Origin: an uncultured Methanobrevibacter sp.
GTDB taxonomy: Archaea; Methanobacteriota; Methanobacteria; Methanobacteriales; Methanobacteriaceae
NCBI RefSeq assembly: GCF_902769175.1
Contig: NZ_CACXNW010000003.1
Location: 1-64,000 of the forward strand
Length of the DNA stretch: 64,000 bases
Direction of reading: 5' to 3'
Shown one piece after another: positions 1-8,532 of the stretch. A program made the translations under genes and the position numbers. Below the pieces are notes generated by a model. The model saw only the letters and a list, made by a program, of their open reading frames with translations, was not told the origin of the DNA and made no database searches. Each line of letters starts with the position of its first letter. Position 1 is the stretch's first letter.

Positions 1-269
1 TCTATAATAATAGATTGTACTTCATTGTATATAAATTTAAAGGAAAATAAGTTAAGAAAAAAAGTGACTGATGGTCATAATCGTGACACACCCTCAAATA
101 TTGAAAAAAAATTATTAAATTAATAAAAAAAACTGAAAAATAAATCTTAATTGTTTAAATATGGAAAATAGGGAGAGATAAAAAGATAATGAAAAATTTT
201 TTTAATAATTAAATTAAATATTAATATATTGAATAATCTTATAGGAGTATAATTTATAAGGTGTAATCC

Positions 270-2021
270 ATGGATGCAAAATTGGAAAGGAAATATACAT
301 TTTTAACAAACAAATATAACGAGCTGCTATTGCCAACATTCTTTATGGTAATGTCTGAAAAGGAATGTGCAGTAATTGACGTTATTATCATAGGTTTTCT
401 ATTGGGACCTGTACAATTATCAGTAGTTAATTTAGCGTCTCCAATGACTTACCTTACCGGTATTTTCTATATTCTATTTGGTCAAGGAGGAAACTTATTA
501 GCGCTTAGGGCCCAATCACAGCTGCAGCATGAGAAAGTGAATTATTATTTCACCCTTTCGATTGTTGGAATATTGGCATTTACCTTATTATATGTTTTGT
601 GTATCTTTCTTTTCGTTGACAATATACTGATGTTTTTCAATACACCTCAACAGATCTTTAATATAAGTAAGGAATATCTATTGATGCTGATGTTCTATTA
701 TCCATTGAATTGTTACATTTTGGTTATTTCATTCTTCATTCGTGGAGACGGATTCCCAAAAATGCCATTTTATGCAGTATTGATAGCAAATATCGTAAAC
801 ATCATTTTCGATTTGGTCTTCCTTACGGTCTTCCACATGGGAATTGCCTACACTGCTTTAGCATCTGTAATATGATATCTTGTTGGTGCAATTTACATTA
901 CCACATACCTGTTTAGAAAGAATGCTTCCTATAAATTGATTTCACTTGCAAAATTCAAGATTAAAGAGATTTTAATTTCATTAAAGGAAATCGTACTCAA
1001 TACTCCAGAGGTTATTGGAACAATATTCTTTGCATCTAAAATGGGCTTATTGACCTATTTATGTTCAAGCTATTTAGGTGTAGCAGGGCTTTTGGCATTT
1101 TTAGTTTATGACAATAGTGAAACCTTTGTTTACATATTCCTGTCTGGAATCATGAAAACCATGTCTCCAATTGTAGAGGTACTGCATAAAGAGCGGGATT
1201 TTGAAGCGGTGCAATATATCATTTCACGTTCATTGAAACATGTGCTTCTTATCTCTTTGCCAGTGAGCATAATATTCTTTATTTACCCGGAAATATTGTT
1301 GACATTATTCAATATTGTTGACCCCTATTACAGCGAAGTGATTTGTTTAGCTATACGTATTACTTCATTTTCATTAGTGGGCCGTTGCATGTCTTACCTG
1401 ATGGCAAATTACACCCAAGCAATTGAACAGAACAGAATTTCCTCCATAATCACATTTTTAGAGGAATTCGTCTTTGCAGTTGGCGGTGCATTAATATTGA
1501 CAAGACTTGTTGGTGGAATAGGAATTTGGATTTCCATATTAATAGCAGAATGTCTCCCAGTATTGGTTTATGTTATTTACGTAGTTAGACAACAGTACAA
1601 ATATAAGGATATTATACACAGATTCTTCATGCTTCAAAATTCAAATCTAATCACATTTACATTAAATAGAGATATGATGGGACATGCTGATGATTATATA
1701 AATGATGAAACCCATCAAAGAATGAACTACATTGGAAATGCTTTTGGAGAGAATGCTACACTCATTAGAAAATGCCTTAGGGAATTAAGCAAGGATATCT
1801 TTAAACATGATGAGGACCTATAGGATATAGATTTCACAATAAGGACAGTGGATGATTATCTTTATATTGTATTGACCAATGAGGGAATACTATATAATCC
1901 TTATTCAAATGAGAACACAATGAAATCAGACAATTTCACAGAATTAACCAAATTAAACTGTAAATTTGATTATGATGAAATCCTCGGATTCAATAAAACA
2001 TATATCATATTTAAGAAGTAA
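270..2021 (+). pseudogene. MATE-family exporter fused to an RsbW-like domain, interrupted by two in-frame stops
   Basis: The frame opened by ATG 270 (GGTG ribosome site just upstream) stays open to TAA 2019-2021, 583 codons, except for TGA at 873-875 and TAG at 1821-1823. Residues 1 to about 450 are a multidrug and toxin extrusion (MATE) transporter with about 12 membrane segments. The last ~130 residues resemble a GHKL/RsbW-type ATPase: an N-box-like stretch ELSKDIFKH and a G1-box-like NEGILYNP. The canonical Asn and Asp of these boxes are replaced, so ATP binding is doubtful. The paralogue at 19977 has Gly where the TGA lies, which suggests GGA to TGA. MATE proteins export drugs or metabolites by Na+ or H+ antiport; export of the NRPS product encoded downstream is inference. 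Two nonsense codons without any frameshift make true inactivation more likely here than for the other broken genes. Confidence 0.8.
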
Positions 2022-2080
2022 ATATTATGATGAAATCCTCAGATTCAATAAAACATATATCATTTTTAAGAAGTAAATAT
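1971..2080 (+). repeat. 55-bp tandem duplication of the MATE 3' end
   Basis: Two adjacent 55-bp copies (1971-2025 and 2026-2080) differ at only two or three bases. The first copy contains the last codons and the TAA stop (2019-2021) of the MATE gene, so the second copy is a duplicated gene end lying in the spacer. Confidence 0.9.
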
Positions 2081-2306
2081 TAATTTATTTTCTTTTTTAC
2101 TTTTTTATTCTCTTATTTGATAAATTAAGCCTTAATTTTAATTTTTTCTATTTTTAATCCATTTTCTTTTATTTTCTCATCTGCATAAATTTAAGCTGTT
2201 TTTAATCCTATCTTCTTTTTTAAAAAAAAAAAAATCTTTTATTGATCTACTTTTTATTCTATTTTTACAAAAATTATAAATAAAAACTGCTGTTTTAAAA
2301 AATATA

Positions 2307-2375
2307 TTAACAATCGTTAGTTTTATATACTGATTTTTTCATAATATAATATGAATTTAACTAACAAGTGTTAGT
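2307..2375 (+). promoter_or_regulatory. Promoter and paired TetR-type operators upstream of the TetR-acetyltransferase gene
   Basis: A 16-bp palindrome with 7-bp arms, ACTAACA-AG-TGTTAGT, lies at 2360-2375. A related, weaker copy (TTAACAATCGTTAG) lies at 2307-2320. A TATA-like TTTATATA (2321-2328) sits between them, which would place transcription start at or next to the second palindrome. Palindromes of this kind overlapping the start of a tetR gene are typical of autorepression. Binding by the adjacent protein is inference. The rest of the 1824-2417 spacer is AT-rich with no gene. Confidence 0.6.
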
Positions 2376-2417
2376 TTAATAAAAATTTCATTTAAATAAA
2401 ACCATTAAGAGGAGAAT

Positions 2418-3800
2418 ATGGCTAAAAAGAATACAAAAGAAAGGATATTTGAAGTTTCTATTGATTTATTCTCACAAAATGGATACGATGGAGTTTCCAT
2501 ACGACAAATAGCTAAGGAAGTAGGAATAAAGGAAAGCTCCATATATAACCATTACCAAAGCAAGGAACTTATTTTGGAATCGATATTAAGCTATTACATT
2601 AATGAAATGCTTAAAGAAGAAGCACCTATAATGCAATCTGGGGATAAATTAGAAAGGGATTTTGACCAATTCTACAAGGAAGGGAGCAATCGATTCATAT
2701 CAAAACTCTCTGAAGAGAAAATGATGAAAATTACAAGAATTTTCTTAGTTGAATCATATCATAATGAAAAAATAAAGAATTTTGTAAAGAAAGCGATTAT
2801 AGAATATGCAATTGATGGATGGAAAGAGATATTTGAATTGATGAAGGAAAAGAACTTCATAAAAAGGGATGCTGACATCAAGCAGCTTGCAGAATCATTT
2901 TACTATTATGGATTATTCCTATTATACGAGCATTTCATAATAAATTATCCGGAAGATGATGAAAAATTCCTTAAGGATTTCGAAAGAAGAACAACAAACC
3001 ATATGAAAATTATCTTTAATTCTGTAAAGACAGATAGGGAAAATAATGACAGCCATTATCTAAAAGAAAATGAATCATCTGAAAGCACTAAATTAGAAGA
3101 GGAAACACTTGATAAAAACATTAAATCAGAAGAAGAAATGTCTGATAAAACCATTAGATTGGAAGAGGAAAGAGACTATTCAAAAGTGGAAAATCTGGTA
3201 AGGGATGCATTTTGGAATGTTTATCGGCCAGGAGCTTATGAACATTATATTGTGCACAATCTAAGAAATGATTCAAGCTTTATAAAAGACTTGGCATATG
3301 TAATAGAGGAAAATGACGATATTCTTGGACATATAAACTATTCCAATGGACAATTGAACCTTTATAAGGAAAATAGGTATGGAGTGGAAATCAAGCTAAA
3401 TGAAGGAAGCCAAAAGGCCACTGTTCTTGGCCCATTAGCTATAAAAAATGATTGTCAAAACCAAGGATATGGGTCAAAATTAATCAAATTCACTTTAAGG
3501 CTTGTTCAAGAAAAGAACATTCCCTTTGTTTTTGTAATAGGTGATGAAGATTATTACAGAAGATTTGGATTTGAAAGCGCTTCCAAATACAAGTTTTTCT
3601 TGGAAGGAACAGATACCAATGATGAAAATTCCTTCTTCATGATAAAGGTCTTTGAAAAGAATTTCAAGAATATTGATTATGATAAGGGAATATTCTACAA
3701 TCCAAAAGTCTTTGATGTTGATGAAAATCAGATAGAGGAGTTTGATAAAAACTTTGAATATAAGGAAAAGAAGGTCCTTGAAGGACAATTGGAATTTTAA
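2418..3800 (+). CDS. TetR-family regulator fused to a GNAT acetyltransferase
   Basis: A 460-residue protein. Residues 5-60 carry a TetR helix-turn-helix (GVSIRQIAKEVGIKESSIYNHY) followed by an all-helical ligand domain to about 200. Residues 200-250 are an acidic linker with three degenerate repeats of the type S-x-x-x-x-LEEE. Residues 250-410 are a GNAT N-acetyltransferase of the YhbS type, with the acetyl-CoA loop around NQGYGSKL and a YYRRFGF motif near the end. TetR proteins usually repress an adjacent exporter or modifying enzyme and are released by the exported compound. Here the sensor and a possible modifying enzyme are one polypeptide. Start chosen from the GAGGAGA ribosome site 4 bases upstream. 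It follows the MATE gene and precedes the NRPS, so a role in handling a toxic peptide or drug is plausible but unproven. Confidence 0.8.
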   Translation: MAKKNTKERIFEVSIDLFSQNGYDGVSIRQIAKEVGIKESSIYNHYQSKELILESILSYYINEMLKEEAPIMQSGDKLERDFDQFYKEGSNRFISKLSEEKMMKITRIFLVESYHNEKIKNFVKKAIIEYAIDGWKEIFELMKEKNFIKRDADIKQLAESFYYYGLFLLYEHFIINYPEDDEKFLKDFERRTTNHMKIIFNSVKTDRENNDSHYLKENESSESTKLEEETLDKNIKSEEEMSDKTIRLEEERDYSKVENLVRDAFWNVYRPGAYEHYIVHNLRNDSSFIKDLAYVIEENDDILGHINYSNGQLNLYKENRYGVEIKLNEGSQKATVLGPLAIKNDCQNQGYGSKLIKFTLRLVQEKNIPFVFVIGDEDYYRRFGFESASKYKFFLEGTDTNDENSFFMIKVFEKNFKNIDYDKGIFYNPKVFDVDENQIEEFDKNFEYKEKKVLEGQLEF

Positions 3801-3949
3801 AAAAAGGTCTAAACTACAATTAGAATTTGAGGATAATTAGAATTATAATAAAGACTATACAATTAGAATACTAAGAACTAAAAAAGGTCGGCAATTAAAA
3901 TTATAAAATAATTAATTAAAAAAGAGCAAAAGATTAAAAGGGTGTGAAA

Positions 3950-4687
3950 ATGAAATATCTGATAATAAATGGATCTCCAAGAAAGAAAAATACATGGAGC
4001 ATGGTAAAACAGGCTAAAAGCAATTTAGGAGAAGATGCAGAATTTGAAGAAATCCAATTGATGAAGGAAAAGATACCTCTATGCAATGGCTGCTTTAAGT
4101 GCATTATGGAAGGAGAGGAAAACTGTCCCCACTATGAACAAATCAATCAGATTATTGAAAAAATAAGAGATTGTGACGGTTTGATAATAGCTTGTCCAGT
4201 ATATGCAATGAATGTGACTGCATTGCTTAAAAACTTATTTGACCATACAGCCTACATATACCATAGGCCAGAATTCTTTGACAAGAAGGCATTGGTTGTC
4301 GTATCTACAGCAGGAGCTGGTCAGAAAAAGGTAGCAAACTACATTGATGAAACCTTAAGGCATTGGGGATTCAATAAAATATATCAAATAACTTATGCAT
4401 TTGGTGGAAATGAAGACATCAGCATTGAAGAGATAAACAAGGTCTCCCAAAAATTCCACAAGGATGTTAGCAGCAAAAAGCTACATTCTCCAAAATTTGG
4501 AGATATAATATTTTACAATGTTTGGAGAACTATTACTCCAAAAAGCGAATCAATGAAAAAAGATAAGGAATATTGGGAAAGGACTGGTTTAGTAAACTAT
4601 GAATTTGCTCCAAATGTAAAATTAGGATTCATTAAAAAGTGCTTTGGGAAGATAATGTATTTTATCCTCAATAAAGTTATAAAATAA
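3950..4687 (+). CDS. NADPH-dependent FMN reductase / iron-sulfur flavoprotein-like protein
   Basis: A flavodoxin-fold protein of about 245 residues. The N-terminal beta strand and phosphate loop read LIINGSPRKKNTW, typical of FMN-binding reductases. A cysteine cluster (CNGCFKC plus a later Cys before PHYEQ) matches the Fe-S or disulfide region of archaeal flavoproteins of this family. The central ACPVYAMNVTALLKNLFDH segment is the second FMN contact. The start at ATG 3950 is preferred over the in-frame GTG at 3944 because GGTGTGA just upstream fits a ribosome site. The protein probably passes electrons to a small-molecule acceptor; the substrate cannot be inferred. It is single-standing between the TetR fusion and ung. 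Confidence 0.8.
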   Translation: MKYLIINGSPRKKNTWSMVKQAKSNLGEDAEFEEIQLMKEKIPLCNGCFKCIMEGEENCPHYEQINQIIEKIRDCDGLIIACPVYAMNVTALLKNLFDHTAYIYHRPEFFDKKALVVVSTAGAGQKKVANYIDETLRHWGFNKIYQITYAFGGNEDISIEEINKVSQKFHKDVSSKKLHSPKFGDIIFYNVWRTITPKSESMKKDKEYWERTGLVNYEFAPNVKLGFIKKCFGKIMYFILNKVIK

Positions 4688-4765
4688 AAATAATCCATAC
4701 ATTGCAATCAATGAAAACAAATAACATGATAGATTTATTGAATAATGACTAAAAATATCAATTGC

Positions 4766-4821
<56 letters not shown>

Positions 4822-4895
4822 AATGCTTAACAATAAAAATATCAAATGCATTTAAAAAAATCATGATTTAACAATATAATAAAACAAGTGATTAT

Positions 4896-5579
4896 ATGAT
4901 TGGAAACAGTTGGGATAATGTTTTAGAGGAAGAATTTAAAAAGGAATACTTCATAAGGATAAGGGAATTTGTAGACGAGGAATATAAAACCAAAACAATC
5001 TATCCCCCATATGAAGATATCTTCAACGCCTTTAAGTTATGCCCAATTGACAATGTGAAAGTGGTCATCTTAGGCCAAGACCCTTATCACGAAGAAGGAC
5101 AGGCTCATGGACTTGCATTCTCAACTCCAGAAGGCCATCCAATACCAAGATCCTTGAAAAACATATTTAAGGAAATCCAATCAGAATACGGATATCCAAT
5201 TCCAGATTCCGGATGCCTTGAATCATGGGCAAAGCAAGGAGTGTTTTTGCTCAATACTGTGCTTACTGTTGAAGAGGGAAATGCAAACTCTCACAGCAAA
5301 TGCGGATGGCAGACCTTTACAGACAATGTAATCAAAATATTGAATGAAGAAAATCATCCAATCGTATTCCTGCTATGGGGAAAGCAGGCAGAACTTAAAA
5401 AGGAATTGATTACAAATCCTAATCATTTAGTCCTTATATCCTCACACCCTTCACCATTCTCAGCAAGAAGAGGATTCTTTGGATGCAATCATTTTAGATT
5501 AGCTAATGAATTCCTAAAGGAAAATAATCAAAAGGAAATTGATTGGCAAATCCAAAATATACAGCAAAAATTGATTTAA
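4896..5579 (+). CDS. ung: Uracil-DNA glycosylase, family 1
   Basis: Removes uracil from DNA as the first step of base excision repair. The 227-residue length is normal for family 1. The water-activating loop GQDPYH is at residues 60-65 with catalytic Asp62. The uracil-stacking segment GLAFSTPEGHPIPRSLKNIF follows, and the minor-groove loop HPSPFSARRGFFGCNHF near residue 185 contains the catalytic His. A GTGAT ribosome site precedes the ATG. Family 1 enzymes are unusual in archaea, which mostly use family 4 to 6 enzymes, so bacterial ancestry is likely. All key residues are present and the gene is intact. Confidence 0.95.
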   Translation: MIGNSWDNVLEEEFKKEYFIRIREFVDEEYKTKTIYPPYEDIFNAFKLCPIDNVKVVILGQDPYHEEGQAHGLAFSTPEGHPIPRSLKNIFKEIQSEYGYPIPDSGCLESWAKQGVFLLNTVLTVEEGNANSHSKCGWQTFTDNVIKILNEENHPIVFLLWGKQAELKKELITNPNHLVLISSHPSPFSARRGFFGCNHFRLANEFLKENNQKEIDWQIQNIQQKLI

Positions 5580-5607
5580 TTTCATAAAACCAATATATGC
5601 ATCCTTT

Positions 5608-8532
5608 TCAAACTAATTTAGCTATGAATTGAGATATTTTATAAGGAGTTCTTCCTTTAAAAATATCTTTAACATCTACATAAATAGATCTTTCAGCTAA
5701 TTTTAATTTTATTCCAAGAGCAGTTAATGAATCACCGCCTAAGTGAATGAAATCATCATGAATGCCAATTTTCTGATTAAATATCTCTTCGAATACCTCA
5801 ACTACTACTTTTTCACTTTCATTTCTAGCATCTGCGCATTCAGATAAACTATCAGAGATAGCACCATTTTCATTTCTAGAATCAGGATATTCAGATAAAA
5901 TACCAGAAACCCCATCCTTTTCAATTATAGCATCTGTACATTCAGATAAAATACCAGAAACATTACCTTCCGTATCAGATACATCTTCAGAAACTTTAAT
6001 TTTTCCCTCTAAAATATCAAAAGGACCATAATCAATATCATCAAGCTCCTCTTTATACAATATCTGAATAAATATTTCTTTAATCACATTTACAAATCGT
6101 ATGATATTCTCTCTTGAATATTTATCTGAATAATCAACATTAACCAGATATCCATCTTCTAAATCATTTATAACACAGAACAATTCGCAGAATAGGTCTC
6201 TTTTATCTTCAAAGAACATTTCATCACCTATTTCTGGCAAATCATTTAAATCGTAAAGGTATGCAAACATTATATCCCTATTTAGATTAAATTCATTGGA
6301 TAATAAACTATAAGGATAAACAGAATATTTCATAGAATCTATAAGCAAGTTTGAAACATCAGTCAAATATTCCCTTATAGGTTTATTGCTGCAGTCAATG
6401 ACAATCGGTACTGTGCGAGCAAATGAGTCAAAGGATTGGAGAACATATGATTCCTGACGACCATTTTCAATGAAAGAGAAGAATGATGTATCGCTTCCAG
6501 TAACTCTGGATAATGCATATGCAAATATTGCATGCAACAAGATACCTGGAGTGATTCTACATTCCTGAGCAAACTCTTCAAATTCTTTCCTTATGCCTCT
6601 GATTGGAAGACAGACGCTTGCTCCTGAACCTCCAATATCTTCCAATAATGGCTTTGAATCTCCAATATTGGAAAGATTTTTCTTATAGAATTCATATGCT
6701 TCCTGATAAATGTTTTCAAATTGAACCTCAAATGAGTCCCAACTATTATATAGAAAACCTAAATCAATTGTTTCATCCAATTCTCCATTAAGGGACTCTT
6801 CTAGTCCTTTTAAAAGAACTTTTGCACTTGTAGCATCATTGATTAAATGATGAACATCAACAAATATTGACTTTTCCCCATCATCATCTATTATATAGAA
6901 ACGAGCAAGGTATTTTGTCAAATCAAATGGTTTTACAAGTTTCGAATAGTCAATTTCATCTGCCCTATCAATCAATGGGTAGGAACCGCATATTATCAAA
7001 GGAATATCCGGGCTCTCAAGTACTCTTCCCTTTAAAATAGGATACTTGTCAATAAATCTGAAAATGGCATTTTCTATTTCCTCAAATGACTTTTCACCAC
7101 AAGAAAGGATAGTTGGAGTTGCATAGGCAAGCCCTCTATCATACAATATTTCATCTAAATAAACGCCTAATTCCGCTTCTGACATTTGATAAACCAAAGC
7201 GTCTTCAAACTTATAATTGCCTAAAAATTCCAATTCATATTTGATATTTCGAATGAATTCGCTAAATCCATCCCCAAGATATGTGTCTTGGGCATAAATT
7301 CCATCAATTAAGTAGGAGTCATTTAAACGAGATATGTTGAAGGTAATTCCATAAGCAACTTGGTCCTTTTTAAGGTCCAATGCCAGATTTTCACCTATAG
7401 ATTCAAACATTTCATTTTTAAATGTAAATTCTGTGCTTAAGAAGTTGAATGAAACTGGACAATGCCTATAATCCAATTCATTTGACTCATAAATTAATGA
7501 TTGGTAATTCAATCCTAAATGTTTGATGCTCTTAAGTGCAGTTTTTAATTTATAAACATCCTTAACTAAAGAGACATTGTCATATTCGGCATTGACATTT
7601 ACCTTAACAGGGTACTGGCTAGTAAACCATGCTATAGTATGTGAAACATCTGCTAAACTTTCATCACGACCATAAGACTCACGATTGAAAATTATATCTT
7701 GATTAAAAGTATTTTTATATGCTCTAGCTATAGCAAATGCCCAATACTCTTCTTCAGATAATCCTAATAAATTATCTAGATTAAACTGAACATCAACATT
7801 AAAGTTAAAGCTTTTTGAATCTCCTTTTATTAATGAATCATCCAGCATATTATTTACTTCAATCCAATGTTCCTTTTCCTCAACGGAAATATTTTCAGCT
7901 AATTTCTTAACATCGCAAACCCATGATTTGTAAGGATATGGCCTTAAAATATCAATTTCCATATCTTTTTCCATGGAATTATAGATGTGAGTTAGATCAT
8001 CTATCAAAATACTCCAACTCACTCCATCAATAATTAAATGATGAATAACCATTATGAGATATGATTCATCATTATAATGAAGGAGATTGACTTTAATCAG
8101 ACTATCCTTTAAATCTATTGACATTTTGGATTTGCTAATGATTTCTGAAATATTTTCTTCAAAGCCATCATTGATTTCAATTTCATTTATTTTAGATATT
8201 TGAGCATCAACAGGCCTAATCTCCTGAATAACATCCAAACCATTCACATCAACAGACCTAAACTCCCCAACAACATCCAAACCATCCACATCAACTGACC
8301 TAAACTCCCCAACAACATCCAAACCATCCACATCACTATCTGATGGTTTGATTTCTTGAATTGTAGATTTTCCTATTGAATAACTTGCCCTTAACATATC
8401 ATGAATATTGGTTAACTTATCAAAGGATTTCTGCAAAACATTAATGTCCAATTTCTTATTTGCCTTTAAGACAAACTCTTGTGTAAAGTCATTTGCATTT
8501 ATTTCTTCAAAGAAGAATTTTTGAATAGGCAA
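5608..8532 (-). CDS. NRPS segment 5: E3, C4 and terminal carrier T4 with no adenylation domain
   Basis: E3 begins at LPIQKFFF (about 8518-8533) and has HHLIIDGVSWSIL (His codons 8038-8043), ESYGRDES, HTIAWFTSQYPV and LGLNYQSL. Its RT(I/V)GWF motif is altered to HTIAWF, so activity may be reduced. C4 has HHLINDA (6847-6852). After C4, where modules 2 and 3 have an adenylation domain, there are only about 80 residues with three 17-residue repeats (GxxSGILSEC-type, DNA 5838-5990), then T4 (LGGDSLTALGIKL, Ser 5728-5730), ending KISQFIAKLV. A 14-residue in-frame repeat (8230-8340) lies before the E3 active site. T4 might be loaded in trans, or C4-T4 might act in release. Confidence 0.88.
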   Translation of the reverse strand: MPIQKFFFEEINANDFTQEFVLKANKKLDINVLQKSFDKLTNIHDMLRASYSIGKSTIQEIKPSDSDVDGLDVVGEFRSVDVDGLDVVGEFRSVDVNGLDVIQEIRPVDAQISKINEIEINDGFEENISEIISKSKMSIDLKDSLIKVNLLHYNDESYLIMVIHHLIIDGVSWSILIDDLTHIYNSMEKDMEIDILRPYPYKSWVCDVKKLAENISVEEKEHWIEVNNMLDDSLIKGDSKSFNFNVDVQFNLDNLLGLSEEEYWAFAIARAYKNTFNQDIIFNRESYGRDESLADVSHTIAWFTSQYPVKVNVNAEYDNVSLVKDVYKLKTALKSIKHLGLNYQSLIYESNELDYRHCPVSFNFLSTEFTFKNEMFESIGENLALDLKKDQVAYGITFNISRLNDSYLIDGIYAQDTYLGDGFSEFIRNIKYELEFLGNYKFEDALVYQMSEAELGVYLDEILYDRGLAYATPTILSCGEKSFEEIENAIFRFIDKYPILKGRVLESPDIPLIICGSYPLIDRADEIDYSKLVKPFDLTKYLARFYIIDDDGEKSIFVDVHHLINDATSAKVLLKGLEESLNGELDETIDLGFLYNSWDSFEVQFENIYQEAYEFYKKNLSNIGDSKPLLEDIGGSGASVCLPIRGIRKEFEEFAQECRITPGILLHAIFAYALSRVTGSDTSFFSFIENGRQESYVLQSFDSFARTVPIVIDCSNKPIREYLTDVSNLLIDSMKYSVYPYSLLSNEFNLNRDIMFAYLYDLNDLPEIGDEMFFEDKRDLFCELFCVINDLEDGYLVNVDYSDKYSRENIIRFVNVIKEIFIQILYKEELDDIDYGPFDILEGKIKVSEDVSDTEGNVSGILSECTDAIIEKDGVSGILSEYPDSRNENGAISDSLSECADARNESEKVVVEVFEEIFNQKIGIHDDFIHLGGDSLTALGIKLKLAERSIYVDVKDIFKGRTPYKISQFIAKLV

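Noticed and set aside
1821-1823. TAG in the first MATE fusion read as pyrrolysine
   Set aside because: No downstream PYLIS-like element or pyl genes are seen, Methanobrevibacter is not known to use pyrrolysine, and the gene has a second stop (TGA).
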